A stretch of 64,000 bases of DNA, taken from NCBI GenBank assembly GCA_902702965.1, contig CACRXP010000007.1, forward strand, positions 1,663,118-1,727,117, written 5' to 3'. Shown here piece by piece: positions 23,126-36,053 of the stretch (the stretch's first letter is position 1; each line of letters opens with the position of its first letter). The translations under genes were made by a program, and so were the position numbers. Source of the stretch: Spirometra erinaceieuropaei. Lineage: Eukaryota > Platyhelminthes > Cestoda > Diphyllobothriidea > Diphyllobothriidae. Under the pieces are notes generated by a model. It was given only the letters and a program-made list of their open reading frames with translations, was not told the origin of the DNA and searched no databases.

Positions 23126-23130
23126 TTTGA

Positions 23131-23539
23131 CTGAATTTCAGCTAGGGGCTAACGATGTAAAAATAAATTACAACAGTTAGAGAGAAATCGGATGCACAAA
23201 ATGAGAATTGCCGAGTGCGATTAGTGAACAACGGGCATAAACTAGCAGAACTCAAAAGGAGATGGCAACAGGCAGTTCTTAGAGAAGAGGCCTGTATTTA
23301 AGGAAATTCAACCAAAAAACAAGTACTAAAATCGTTAGGTCTCACAGAAAAGACACTTAAAATGATATCCTCCACTTATCTTCAAATTTAAAACCAGCGG
23401 CCTGACTAGGCTATTTGATAGCTGCAGCTATTATAAAGCTATCGTCAAAGTGTCTAATGCGAAGGCAACAGTGCTGATTGCATCGCTAAACATGGTAATT
23501 TTTTTCACTACTCGCTCAACCTTCTTCGTAACATACTAC
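23131..23539. other. Unassigned stretch between LINE pieces
   Basis: Probably the 5' flank or 5' UTR of LINE-A copy 1. No coding similarity and no clear repeat was found. Confidence 0.4.
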
Positions 23540-23675
23540 TTATTCAATAACTATGAATTATGTATTGTATAAATTTTGTATTCCCCGTCTAAAATTCTAA
23601 AATTAATGCAAAAGTTATTCTTACTTGCTATGATAGGACTCCCACGGGTCTTGAATGAGAGTTATTATTATTACT
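23540..23675 (+). mobile_element. LINE-A 3' end only
   Basis: This piece aligns with the last 130 bp of the LINE-A copies (CTATGAATT, then ACTTGCTATGATAGGACTCC, then CGGGTCTTGAATGAGAGTT) and closes with ATT repeats. It is a severely 5'-truncated insertion, as is usual for LINEs. Confidence 0.75.
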
Positions 23676-24164
23676 AATATCAGTAATTGGATGTATAATT
23701 CCTTTTCGGGAGACTGGCCCTTGCTACGCACAGACATGAAGAAGTAAGATGAGAGGCTCGTCTTGTCCGAGTTATTACATAACTAATTTCACTGATAAAT
23801 CTTTAAACAAGGAACGGAGTTTCGATCGTGTTTTGCCCTATCCATATAAAGGACATTTTAGAATTTCTCGGAAGATAAAATATTTTTACGTCATTCCATA
23901 GGCCACCTCGGTTAAAAGTCCACCCAGGTTCCATTATAGGCCTAGTTGCTGTTATATTACTGTCACTGGCGCTCGCGCTCGTACATACCGAGTCGCCACC
24001 CGTACACTGACATGCTCTTGAGACGATATCATTTTAAACTTTCTGTGTTTGCGCTTAACGTCTTTGATTAGGGCACTGAGAAACCTCCTTCTGATCTCTC
24101 ATATACTATTTAATGGGCGTCCTTAAGTCGAAAGGACTTTTTCGTTTTTGAATTGAAAACAAGC

Positions 24165-24300
24165 ATGTACAGAAAAATTTATTGGGGCCAACAAATTTCG
24201 TGACGGCTTTTCAACTGCAACCCGTCTCTGCATAACATAGGTAACGAAGGAAAGCGCACAGCAGGATGTATACGCACCGAACGCAAGGTTCATCCCTTAG
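24165..24300 (-). repeat. Dispersed repeat REP-D
   Basis: The segment ATTTATTGGGGCCAAC, GTGACGGCTTTTCAACTGCA and TGCATAACATAGGTAAC recurs at 57940-58046 and, in part, at 58240-58330. On the minus strand it ends with CCAATAAATTT, resembling a polyadenylation signal, so it may be the 3' end of an unidentified retroelement. Confidence 0.55.
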
Positions 24301-24529
24301 TTCCGCACTTTCTCCAAACTTAAATTTTCGGTGCGCTTTGTCGGGCCTTGCCTGCAGGCGTAAATTAATCGAGCGTAAACCATGGGTCCGGAAACCATCT
24401 TGCTAGGGTTTCATTTAGATAAGGTACCGACGCCGTCGTGTCGGTAGAAGCTCATAACAATGGGGGCGGTTATAGATATTTAAGGAACACTACAAGTTCT
24501 GTATGCCGAATGAATCCTGTTTGGTAAAA

Positions 24530-25415
24530 TGAACGAACTTGAAAATTTAATTTACCTGCAGTGCACCAGTAGGTACTTCGTGTATTCCGGTGATCTGCAA
24601 GTTGCATATCGATATAAGCCGGTAGATCGTGACATCGTGCTCGAACTCCTAAAGAACGACCTACAGAGCTTTGTCCATTGGTGTTGCACATGGGGCCATT
24701 TCACTTCTCGGCATAAATGTACAGTCATGTTGGTTGGCGACGACCACCAACCTAAACTAGGTATTGACGTTCACGACATAAATGCGCCTGGAATTATTAA
24801 GGATCTGGGGGTATCATACTACAAGAGTATTAATCGTTCGGAGCACTGCACCCTGATAGTCTCCAAAGCACGCAGAACGCCCCAGAATATCCTCCGAAAT
24901 TTTTAAACAAGCTATATAAGAATGCGACTTTTAAAAATGTAAGTCGGACCTGGCCTTGAATACTGGTAGTTTTTACTTGGTTTCATCCGTGCTACTGAGC
25001 GGAAGAAAATAGAATCCGTCCAGCATTTTTTACCAAGAGAGTTTTAACTCCGGAACACCGACATTTGTCGTATCAAGTACGTTGCCGGCTTGCAGACCTT
25101 GACCCCTTGTGATTTCGTAAATTACGAAAGGGACTGTGTTTACTATTTAAGGTTTTATATAATCATACCTTAAACCCACTCACTGCTTTAAGACATCTTG
25201 CCCACTGCCGACCTAACAATCACCGAAAGGTCTGTTTATTTTTTCCTCTGGCACGTTCCGTTGAATATCGGTTGTTCTTTTCTGTGAACGCAATTGCTAT
25301 TTGGAATAAACTACCCAGAAATGCTAAAACTGCAAAAGCATTCTTTGTTTAAGTGAACAATTACTCGACTTTTGCATTCAGAAAAACTCTCATAAATTTT
25401 GGGTGCTGAATCCAC
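24530..25415 (+). pseudogene. LINE reverse transcriptase fragment (second half), decayed
   Basis: Starts at a ruined catalytic box (FVYSGDLQVAY in place of YADDL), then IIKDLGVSYYKSINRSEHC (thumb), VSKARRTPQNILRNF and, after frame breaks, CRPNNHRKVCLFFPLARSVE and WNKLPRNAKTAKAFF, the C-terminal block of LINE-A-like enzymes. The order and spacing match LINE-A, but identity is low, so it is an older member or a sister family. There is no sign of the N-terminal half upstream. Confidence 0.65.
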
Positions 25416-25489
25416 TAATCGACTATAACGTAATGATGGCGTTCGTGGTCTCTGATCTCCTTTGGCTGGTTTCATCACTGACAGTTTCT

Positions 25490-28265
25490 GCGGATGTTAG
25501 CGAACAAGGATTCTTCCGTCCCTCTGCTTCGTCCAGTCCTAATTCCGCTTTTGATTAGTACCAACGATGCCTTCATTACAGAGGAGTCAGGCAAAGCCGA
25601 AATGTTAAATTCGTTCTTTGCCAAACATTTCACCATTGAAAATGACGCAATCCCTTTAATTCCACCGTTGTCTGATGTTTCTCTCAGAATCATTAATTTT
25701 TCTCCTGAATGTATTCAAAAACTGACAAACCATCTTCCTAACTCTCACTCAGAATGTAGGGACAATATCCCAAACTCTCTTATAAAACAGCTACGAGATT
25801 TTCTTCCTCTGCCTAGCAAACTCCTTTTAGTATTTCACGTAAATGGTTTCTTTAACGACTATTGGAAAACTTCTATTATTGTTCCAGTATTTAAGCCAGG
25901 TTGTCGTTCTGACGTTCAGAACTATCGAGGTGTCCATAAAACGCCTTCTCTCGCTGAAACCTTTGAAAAAATTATCGCCTTAGAAATTCCCGACTTTTGC
26001 ATAGCCAATCAAGTTATTAGCCCTTCCCAGCATGGTTTTTTACCAGATTGCTCTTGTGAAACATGTCATTTGTCATTTCTCAATCTACTTACTTCTCCTC
26101 GTAATGGCCATCAACCAGTTGTCGTCATTTATTTTGATCTTAGTAAAGCCTATGATAAAATGCCACATAAAATACTCTTGGTTAAATAAGAATCTATAGG
26201 AATTCGCTGTCCCCTAATAGACTTTATCAAGTCATACCTGTCTAATCATAAACAAAAGGTTTTAGTGGGATCTTCACTTTCCAGTGAAAGCCCTATTATA
26301 AGTGGTGTCGTACAATGCACCGTTCTAGGTCCTCTTTTGTTCCTGCTTTACATAAATGATATCTCGGCGGCAGTTAAACATTCTCAAACATTTATTTATG
26401 CTGATGATCTCAAATGTGTATATTCTTTCAAAAAATCTACGACCCTTCTTTGCCTGCAGCAAATCCATGCTGACTCGATTGCTCACTCAGCTTGGCGCAC
26501 AAAATGACTAATGGAATTCTCTCCGTCCAACTGTCGCTATATGTGTTTTGGACTTGATAGACTACCTCAAACAGTGGTCTTTCAAGGCACACCTATGACT
26601 GAATGTACTACCATAAAGGATTTAGGTTTAAGCTACATTAGTAATCTTGATCTCTCGCCATACGCTGACAGAATTACAGTCAAAGCTGCCCCGATTTGTG
26701 GCTTTAGTTCTTACAATTTCTATCTTTCCGAAAGTAAATCAAGACTCTCTCGTATGTTTGTATTCTCCATTTTCGAGTATTGTTGCCTATTCTTTGGTTT
26801 GATGAATGAGGCTAGTCGTTTAAAAGTTGAAAATGTCCAAAGACGTTTTTCTAAAAAACTTTTGATAGGGAACATCCAAATGTCTCCTACTTAGATAGAT
26901 ACAAGCTAATAAATTTAAAATTTTTATGAGTTAGAAGACTAGAAGCAGGCTTCTGTCTCCTCTTTTTCATTAATAACAGTTCAAATCTTCCTCGGATTTC
27001 AGCACTCACCCCTAGTAGTCGCCCATACTATCTTCGCAACTCTTTCTTGATTATACCTCCTCCAGCTTCCTCCACCTCTAAGCGTTCTCTTTTTTCGCTT
27101 CCAGATACGCTTTCCTCTGGAATAACCTTCCAATAAATATGAGATCTTTGGATAATCTACACACCTTTAAGAGAAGGTTACTCCTTTATATAAATACTGA
27201 CTCGATTAAACTTTTATTTTCCTCATCCTTCCCGGACAACTTTCCCTATGACACTTAGAAAGGGCCACCGGGAATTTAGGACGCCGCCATTAGCTTTCCG
27301 TATTTGCTCACATTTCCTTCCTTTGTGAGTCGTATCGCTTTCTAATATCCCTCACCAGAAGTGTTAATTTTTCCAATTTTTCAGTTCACAGAATACGCTC
27401 CATTGACGGTCTTGGCGAAGCCTTCTGTATTCGCCATATACTAGAGGTCTGGTCGCATCTCCATTGCCCCATCCTCGGATGGACTCGGATGAATGTAACC
27501 GATCGCATCTGGGTTCCTATCGCCTCGAGACCGGTTTTCAATTTCGCCACTTATTTGCCTTATTCAAGGCAACATACAGGCCAATCCTGCCTGACCCGCC
27601 TACTTACCCCTTCATGAAGTCCGTTTTACAATGTGATATGCAGCGATGATTTTCACGGTTCTGGATGTCATCTCCCGCATTTCGACCTCGCGCGGTCTGT
27701 CGACGCTCACGGTGGAACCCTCAGTATTCGCCGTATACCAGTAGTTTCGTCGTACCTCCCTTCCCCACTCCTGGGCTGGGCTTGAAGCGTAATGTGGCCG
27801 ATCGTGTCTGGGTTCCTCTCGTCTGGCCTCTTTGACGCGAATAGGCTCATCTGGCGTATCAATCCAGCCCTGACGATGTCGGTTCTAAATCGCGTATGCA
27901 ATACCACATGCATGTCAGTCCTGTCCGACCCGCATACGTGCCCCTCATAGCTGACATTTATTTCTGCCCTGACGATGGTCCGATTATAATCCGTTATATA
28001 CCGCCACATGCAGGTCAGCCCTGCCCGCATTTTTCTGCTATTACTGGTGAGGGTCTTTTTCTCCTGTAAAATTAATCCAATCATTTTAAATTTTCATGTG
28101 GAGTTTTTTTCACCCCTCGCTAATCATTCTTCTTAACGGACTAGTAATTCAAACACTATGAATTGCGCTTTGTACAGATTTTGCCTACCTAGCCTAAAAT
28201 TCGCATGTAAATTTATTTTTACTTGCTTTGATGGGACCTCGACGGGTCTTTAATAAAAATTATTA
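25490..28265 (+). pseudogene. LINE-A copy 2, 5'-truncated
   Basis: Plus-strand copy starting in the linker before the reverse transcriptase (SGKAEMLNSFFAKHFTIEN). It continues with DYWKTSIIVPVFKPG, NYRGVHKTPSLAE, SQHGFLPDCSCETC, motif A VVVIYFDLSKAYDKMP, VVQCTVLGPLLF, YADD at 26397-26408, IKDLGLSYISNLDLS and IFEYCCLFFGLMNEASR. Stops in the main frame lie at 26187-26189, 26505-26507 and 26892-26894; beyond that the C-terminus is readable only in another frame. The motif A Asp is intact. The 3' UTR (27.25-28.26 kb) ends at GGGTCTTTAATAAAAATT followed by ATT units. Confidence 0.85.
27400..28060 (+). repeat. About 300 bp tandem duplication in the LINE-A copy 2 3' UTR
   Basis: TATTCGCCATATACTAG at 27428 recurs as TATTCGCCGTATACCAG at 27725, and TCTGGGTTCCT at 27508 recurs at 27807, giving an offset of 297-299 bp. 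Further in, GACCCGCC...CCCTTCAT-type segments recur with a longer offset, so indels are present. LINE-A copy 1 has related sequence at 17.7-18.1 kb. Confidence 0.7.
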
Positions 28266-28274
28266 TTATTATTG

Positions 28275-30630
28275 TTGGAGGGAGTGGAGACTGAAAATAT
28301 CCGTTGCAGTATCACCCATACCTTTCCGGAATGACGCTTTTTCACGGGAAGCAGTTTTTTCTCCTGAGCCTACCAAACTACAAACAACCATCCTCTGTAT
28401 TTATTCATCAAAAGTTTTTTTCAATGCTTGCATGATCCGCGCTTTATCATTCTATGACAGTGCCTGTAAACTGGCATTACATACAATTATTATTATTACA
28501 AAACTCCAAAAATATTCCGAACAGGATTACTTAGCTCCGGTTAGGAAGGTTGCGTTCAAATTACAAAAATGACAGAGAACAAAATCCGGGAAACGGCAAG
28601 GACGAATTTCTGTACTTATACGCTAAAGCAACATACTCTCCTGAAAATAACAGAACCTTACAAATTTTGCACAAGCATGGACGCCCCGGGTATCGACCGG
28701 CGGGCGTAAACCACACTCTGCTTGTTTTAATACACCCATTACGACCATCCGTAAATGGGAACTGTGGCTTATATACCAGCATTTTCTTCAGAACGGGTGA
28801 CAGGTAAGGACAACGGGCAAGATGCTTCGATCCTACTTTCATGTATGTGAAGATACTGTGAATAACAGGCATCGTCCTCCACCAGTGGGGCCTAACGAGT
28901 AAATGTTCCGAATGTTCGACGTCCTGCTAACGCCATTTCTCCCAGCGGTGGAAGTATCTGCACAGAAGACTACACGCGTGGCAAAGAAATTTGGTTTAGT
29001 AGGAAACGTGGGCTGATGAATGAGTAACAGGGGAGGCTTAAACGTTACTGAATAGACCATCTGACCTAAAACGGCCTTTCAAAAGAACGGTGGGGCGGTA
29101 TTTTCCCATGTGGTTAAATTCAGAGCTTGAGACCCTTTTAAAGAAAGGAATAATTTGGGGCTCTGAAGACTGGCCGAAAGTGTAGAACACAGACCTGAGT
29201 ACGTACCTTCCGTAGAATCAGTAAATAATCTTATGTATTACCTCCGACATAGAAACGTTTCGCAAATTTTTCTATAAAGACAGTTTCCCAAGGCCGCAAA
29301 TACCTCCTTCATGTGTAAAATTTGTAATTCAGAACAGATCCTGATTTATTATCTTGACTGGAACTAGAGTTTAATTTGCTAATTATTTTTTAACAAATAT
29401 TCCCTAGCGCCATCCCATCACCTTTAGCTTCCGGCATCCTGTGCAGTACATTCCTAAAGTCAGGCTTTCCACATGCCATTTCCGACATCTTTTTATAACT
29501 GTGTACGGTTTCAAAGTTAGTCGTAATTTTGGCCATTGTTTTTGAGTTGTATGTTTGCTCTCTCTTTACCTGATAGACACGGTCTTTTTATTTCACAGTT
29601 TCTGATTTGTTGTCCTTAATTTTCCCGGCAATCAGAGTGCCCATGCAGCAACGGTACAGCTAGACTGCCCCTGGTAGAAATGACTGTGCCGGCAGTCTCG
29701 CCATCAACCAATTTTAAATATCTGTTGAGCGCCTCAGCAATTGTTAGGTGGCTTATGTGCTATACAGTTTTTGAACAAGTCATGGCAATTTTCGGGCGTC
29801 TTTAGACTAAGCTTTGTTTTAACTCGGACAGATAATGAACCCAGGTAATTTGTTTTACTCTATCAACGGACTAGATTCCAAAACCTTGAGAATTTTACGA
29901 ACGCCTCGATGCAGGAAGGTATTTATTTTTTCCATACTTTATAAACTCGGAAAACTTAAGTAGATGTTAGCCAATAATATGTATCCAATGATGAATTAGA
30001 AGAGAATTAAATCTGCCAATTATAGTTTTGAAACAGTGGCATTTATGCAAAGTTTGACTTGCCAGTCGAAACTCGCCCAATATTTTTCGGCAAAATCTGG
30101 TTCAAGCGGACTTCTGACTCAAGACCGGGAAAACGAATTTTAGGCACCAAGAGTCCTGTTGCGTTCAGACGATTGGGTGTACCCAATCATTCCTCCTGTG
30201 GCCATGGGTTCGAATCCTACAAAAATCGCTGAATTTCTCCCAATTTGTTTAAATAAATAGATGAAAGGAACGATCGAACCTACTACTTGTTGCTGATTAA
30301 CCATAAGCATCTTAAACTTTGTTTTTGGTGCTGAGGAATGCCGTTGAACTCTTGTATATCTGATTTTATCCCTTAAGTGGTTGATCATGAGCACTGAAAC
30401 GACCATGGTATCGGGGTACCTTTATGAACACTTTCTTCTTTTATTCGTTCGTCAAGCTAGGAAGCTAGCGCAACAGTGCCTGTGCGCAAGAAAAATTGGA
30501 GGTATTTCGCAGTTTTCTAATGTTCCAGATAGTCTAGATGTTTGCGCTTGTGAGGAAATTTGGCTGACAGACTTTGACTGCATTGTTTAATAGAGGCATT
30601 TATTGAAGCGACCTTCTTGCTGGATGCAAG
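28275..30630. other. Unassigned stretch
   Basis: No recognised coding sequence. Frames up to 114 codons exist without family resemblance. A GGTTCGAATCC-type box B lies near 30208, but no matching box A or fold was found. Confidence 0.5.
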
Positions 30631-30636
30631 CGGTCA

Positions 30637-31450
30637 CATGTGCAGCAGCTTCCGCATGACACTGAAGCACACAAGATGCATGTAATTAATTGGAAAGAAA
30701 GCCACCATGTTGATGGGCAAGTCCCTGAAAGCTGATGTACCTTTGTGATGCTGCTCCTGACTTCTCATGCAGTATGACCTGTCATCGCGCAGACGCCCAC
30801 TATGTCCCAGGAACGTCATGAGGTTTGCCACGGGCATTTCCATATGACAGCACATAGGAGAATAACATTTGTACCCATTAGGCCAGTTGCCAGTCACAGT
30901 CGTAATATCCATTATGCGTTTTTACTGGCCGGACGTACGAGCGAGCAGACGTTTCGCAGATGACACTGGCGAGCTTCACCTTAACTATGTCATCCGTATT
31001 TGGGACCTGGAGGCCGCTCGTCAGAAGATTCTTAAGATCCGAGATGCACTGGCCCAGAAGGACCTCCAAGGGCTCAGGCTTGCCGGAACCTGAGAATACT
31101 CCAACAACAAACGGCTGTCCAATGACGGGTTAGGTGACGCAGCCGAGAATTGGCCATAGACACTGATCATTCCTTTTAAACTACTTCATCCCGTCAGTGT
31201 GCAGCTGCACCCGCATTGTCGGAAGCAAAGCTGACGTCCGAAGTTGGAGATCTTTCAAAAGACCACATCTAAGGCTTAAATGGACCCAGTTGCCGTTGGA
31301 GAGAGACTGGCTAACGCATGTTCGGGGTGTCTGCATTAGAGTTCGCGGGCCTTTGGGTGGCACGGCTGCAACACATGGAGCAACAACCTCGCTACGGACC
31401 GCGGCATTTTGACCCTCAATCAGCACTCCTTCAAATCCATTAAGAAGCAT
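30637..31450 (-). pseudogene. Decayed DNA-transposon transposase-like gene
   Basis: Read leftward, one frame gives VQLHTDG, a stop, then QCLWPILGCV, IGQPFVVGVFSGSGKPEPLE, VICETSARSYV and KTHNGYYDCD. A frameshift near 30890-30950 leads to SQEQHHKGTSAF, then LPINMVAFFPINYMHLVCFS and VMRKLL. This order (HxDG, WPIL, GxSKP, a CDAPAR-like block, GYFGC, HHKG, YMHLVCLGVMRxLL) belongs to a transposase-like family widespread in cnidarian, mollusc and flatworm genomes. The family assignment is from memory of motif order. At least two stops and one frameshift make it dead. The N- and C-terminal thirds were not found. Confidence 0.65.
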
Positions 31451-31459
31451 TTGCCACTA

Positions 31460-34400
31460 AACAGGTTTGGGCTTTCATCAGTTTGGCCGTCGTCTACACC
31501 ATCATATCACATACGCATGAAGTTCCTACAAACGAAAACCTCTGGGTTTGGGTGGGACATCTGGCTTTCGGGAGATCGTTCCGCCACCAGAGAGGACGTA
31601 GACGCTAGTGAAGGATCTTCTGTGGCGGCATAAAACGCCATCTTTGCACACTTATTCATCTTGTGCAAGGTGCTTCGGTGAATTCTCCAGTAGTTCCGAC
31701 CCATATTTGCTTCGAATAGGCATATAAATAGCACGAACAAATATTGCTCCGGCATACACTACACTCAATCAGTCCGAAGATGTGCTATTCTTATCAGTAG
31801 GTTTAAGTCCACTTATAGCGACTTAAACAAAACTTTTTCTTAAAAAAGTGACATATTCCATCACAGAGAAGCATGAAAAAGGAATTGGATAACGTACTAC
31901 GATCACGTGGATGTGGGTATCGAATATCGATTGAACGGGAATATCGATCTGCGTGCATATAGTCAGCGTAAAAGTGTCCTCCACGTGGCCGTGTACATAA
32001 CTCACTTAAACAAAGCCGATATTCGGCATAGAGAAGAATGACGTTCGATTTCAATCGCCCGGATATGTATTGTATAGAACATACAACATATATCTAACTG
32101 TAAAAACAAAACATTTGCGAGACATAAAACACATTGACTTCATTACAACGGGCTACGTTTGACTAAATTTGCAAGGGACCTAGCCCAGCATAGCCGCGAC
32201 GTAGTCCCAGGTAGTGACGGGGCCATGTGTTGATAGGGGACCTTGCAATTTATATTTCCACTCCTTGTACATTTCTTTGAACGCTTTCCAGATTTACTCA
32301 GTAACCTCTTAAGCAATTTTCGATGATTTTGAAGGGCAAATGGGCGCTTAATGTCGAAAAAAACTTATGCTTTGGGTGTCATCTGCCATGTGTGCACTGC
32401 TATGCCCATCAAAATCATTTACTTCCTACACAAAACCTTTATAAATAAAGAATGAAATATTTATGCAGTGTATTAATGCTGTTCTCGTGTCTACAAAAAC
32501 TGACCTAATTAAAGATTCTCCGTGCACGCAAAAAACTGTGTGAATCCGGTAAGCCTGTGCCCATCACAAACACTTTTGGGGCCTAGACGCTTTCCAGAAA
32601 CCATAGTCACGTTCAACAGACTTCCGAGCATATTAAATTACCGAACGAGGTTAATCATGCACTTGTGTCATTAGCTGACGCCGTACGGCGTCGACAGTTT
32701 TCAGGACTTCTTGTAAGCCAAAACGATAAATACTGTTTCATTGCAAGCTATATTTGACTATTTTCACAGAGCCTTAGTGTACTGTAAACTTCCACAATCG
32801 TTTTATCTCATAGGACTTTAAATTATTTGGTGTGAACTTCAATCCATACATTGCATGCGGTGGTGGATATCATGGCTAATATTTGCTATATTTCACCGTG
32901 CATTGTACTTTAGTATTAAAAGTTGTGCTCTCTTCCTCTGCGTCTTTTCATGTGATTAGTAGGCTTTTTAGAACGGATATCCAGAGATGATTCGCTCAAG
33001 ACGTCCAACTTTAGTTTCTTCGCTGCTCGCATACATTTACGATGCGTTTTAATAAGTTGTCTACATGACAGTCCTCAAAAGCATCCGAGACCCCTTCTAA
33101 AATGCCATAAGTGAGAGTTGGGACGGGTAAGCAAAAGGACCATTTGTTTATAAAAAGTAAGTAATAGCTGCCAGAGTCCTGATTAGCGTGTAGACGCGGT
33201 CGGAAGCAAAGATTCAGGCGTTCTCGGTTTGTTAGGAGTGTTTGTTAAGTATGAGGGTGCTGATTGGTCTTCGCTTTCTGAGAGGTCCTTATGTCTGCCG
33301 CCATATCCGAATCCGATGGCCGTTCAGAATGGCTGGTGAGTTAGCACACTAGAGTAATAACATTCGTAAACATTTTAGTCAGTCCATGCGCGCAGACTGA
33401 GACGGTTATCAATAGTGTCGTTCGCTCATTCAGATAGCCAACAGCCTCCGACAATGGCCAAGAAAAGAAATCCAACGTCATTCAACAAAATTTGGAGCCC
33501 TGGCAAAGTGCGCTGCACTGGTATTAGAGCTTTAAACACGCCGAAACACTAAGTTATTATAAGATATGTCATTAGCTAGAAACAACTCGGGCCTTTTTCG
33601 GCAACTGCTTAATTTCGACCACTTTATACCTTTTAAGCGCAGGACGCCAACGAGGTTTCAGAGGGCGGGGCTAAAATTAGAGTGATTCACAAGCGGTTTG
33701 GCAAATAAAATAGGTAAGAGTCGGGAAGAAGACGTGTGTATGAGCGCCTACAAACAACTCCAAACAGACCCGGGGTGATGCCTGCCTCCAGGCTTTGCTG
33801 TTGAGAACACCTCCTAGCTGTGAGGTTGCTGCCAAGTTCGCGATGTTGTACGCACCACGTACGCCCCTAAAAATGTGTCATCGGAGTCGTTGCTTTTCAC
33901 GACGCCGACTTCTTTTGCGTCGCCAATGCTGTAGACCAATTTGCACCTGGCGGGGCTCCATACGCACACTCGCACCCTGACTAAAATAGGAGGTTTGGGC
34001 TTTTAAGATAGTCTTGTGACGATATGGTTACGAAGTCCGTAGAGCCGTTTAGCTTTCGCAATCCACTGAATAATTCTTCCGTGCGTTTTATTAGTAGAAC
34101 TCACACATTTATAAGTGTGACATTGTTATAATTCTGGAAAGTGTGTACCACGGAGAATATTGATAAGGTATTAGTTGAGTCCACCTAAATCTCACTGTAA
34201 GTGCTTTGAGGAATTTACAACCCTAGTTATGCGTCAACACTCATATCCGCAACATCGCCAAACCCGTTTAATGCGTGTTATCTGGTTGAAATTTGACACT
34301 TTGAAGCATTGGACACATAACACATTTCATCGACACTACCTTTTAGTCGCCCGTGATTCCGAAAGTATTGTACTATTCTGCTGAGTTTCTAATACATTGC

Positions 34401-35715
34401 ATAAGCAGTAATAAAAATATTGCCGACCTACAGATCATTTGTAAAGTGATGTTGACGAAGTGTATATCTTTGAGTATAACAATACGTGGTGTTCAAAATG
34501 TCTATTTTCAAGTGAGTATAGTATAGTCGCGAAGTGGCGTGGTATTTATGAAGTCCTACGGACTGCCTTTGTGTTTTTGATCTTGGCGAAATATTTGGTT
34601 TTTTTACTTCCGTTTTCCCGGCGTGATCTCACGCATCTGATTATTCAAGTGGAAAATGGGAGTGGCGAAGAGGGAGCACAGAATCCACCCTATAGACTGC
34701 TGAACTAACGGCCAAAACCTCCCTCGGGTGGAGGTCGGGTTTTCGCACGGACCCCTTTGTGCATTTACTTGTAAAATCTGCTTAGAGAAGTGCGTCACTT
34801 GTGTTTCGGAATTATTGTAAGGATTTTATTTCGATCTATGTTTTTATCGGATGTTAGTGTAAGTTGCGGAGGGGGGGACATTCACTGGTCATGCAGTTTC
34901 TTTTTTCATACCACAGGCAGAAGATCACACATTATGCCGCGCAGAAAGCCTTCCTTCTCATTTAGACTTAATAGGTAATTCCGCGATCTGTCTTTCTCCG
35001 CCCTGCCAATAGGATGGATAGTTTGCCGCCTCACGGGGCATTTTTGGGGCTCTCATCTCCAGACCCGACCTCCTTAAACCATTCCTGAACTGTACCATCT
35101 CTTATCGTTACAACGTTGTTCGCTCGTTACAGACTGAGCTTACAGTGTTCCCTTTGTGGAACCTAAACGAGACAAAGGCGTTAAAAGCTCCCGACTGCCA
35201 TTACGGTTGGGGCGAGTCCGAATATATACGACCAGTTTCGCGCATCACAGTCAGGTAGCGCATGAACATTTGAAGGTTGCCGGGTGCCCGAATTTTGTAT
35301 AAGAAATTGAAACGTACTGAAGGATCGTGACGTATTTGGGGATGCATTCTAGAATTACTGAGTAGAGGCTGACTAAAAGCTGGACGACACGAAGCATTCA
35401 ATTGCTCCAGTTGTTAAAATGGCGGCGGCCTTCGTGGGATTTAAATTCTTTACGGTGAGGACGTTGTTTTTTTACAATCACCATCCTAACCAACTGAGTT
35501 GCGACTTGTCCACTGGGGGCTGCTTAGAGTGCTGATTATATCAAAGTCATATCCTTGCTGTAAACGGTTAGAATCCAACTTAAGCCACAACGGTTTTCAG
35601 AAATGAATCATTTAGATTAGAGAAATATGTGAAAAACCTATTTTGCAAGTGTTTACTCAAGTCTACTGAAAGTGGAACAGTTCATAATGCCTTAACGTAG
35701 TTCTACTTGTACGTA
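31460..35715. other. Long unassigned stretch
   Basis: Frames of 60-83 codons occur with no resemblance to known families. I noticed no terminal repeats, tRNA-like boxes or simple arrays. It is A/T-rich and may contain introns or old repeats. Confidence 0.5.
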
Positions 35716-35719
35716 CAGG

Positions 35720-36025
35720 GACATCACCAAAGGGGAAAATAAACCGGAAGCAAGAAGGTAGGAAAAAAACAGTCGTCTTTCGCTGATTCCAGAGATAACT
35801 AACCAGCTCTAACACTCTCTTTCTGCTGACCTGCTCCTCTAGGTAGTGATGTAAACATATTTCGCACGTTTTTATGCCTCAAGAATTGAGCTCCGGCTTA
35901 AAAGATATTCGACTGCGGATAAAAAAGAAGGGTAGCCGCCATATTGTGGTGTTCTTTTTATACTGAATTTATCTAGGTTTAAAGGTGTTAATGATCTCGC
36001 ATGGACGGGGGGTCGAGCGTAACAA
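35720..36025 (+). repeat. Dispersed repeat REP-E, copy 1
   Basis: About 300 bp recurring at 38060-38370 in the same orientation, with a shorter piece at 37765-37870. Shared landmarks are ACAGTCGT, TAGTGATGTAA, TTTTTATG followed by TAAAAG and ATTCG, and CTCGCATG near the right end. Two copies end shortly before a PAL1 element. Confidence 0.6.
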
Positions 36026-36053
36026 AGTGCTATTATCCTATTTTGTATAACTA

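Larger units (their letters stand above)
17484..23130 (-). mobile_element. LINE-A copy 1, nearly full length, split by another LINE
   Basis: A CR1-like non-LTR retrotransposon about 5.6 kb long including the 455 bp insertion. Order read leftward: ORF1 (23125-22222), ORF2 with endonuclease and reverse transcriptase (22145-18200), a 0.7 kb 3' UTR, and a (TCTA)n tail at about 17483-17505. The 3' terminus CGACGGGTCTTTAATAAA is shared with plus-strand ends at 28240-28265 and, diverged, at 23635-23675, which fixes the element's end. The 5' end is not defined. Inactivating changes are few, so this copy is the youngest LINE-A here. Confidence 0.85.

Noticed and set aside
30185..30260. Possible tRNA gene with GGGTTCGAATCCTAC
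   Set aside because: Box B is good, but no box A lies at the right distance and no acceptor stem pairs; at most a tRNA-derived relic.
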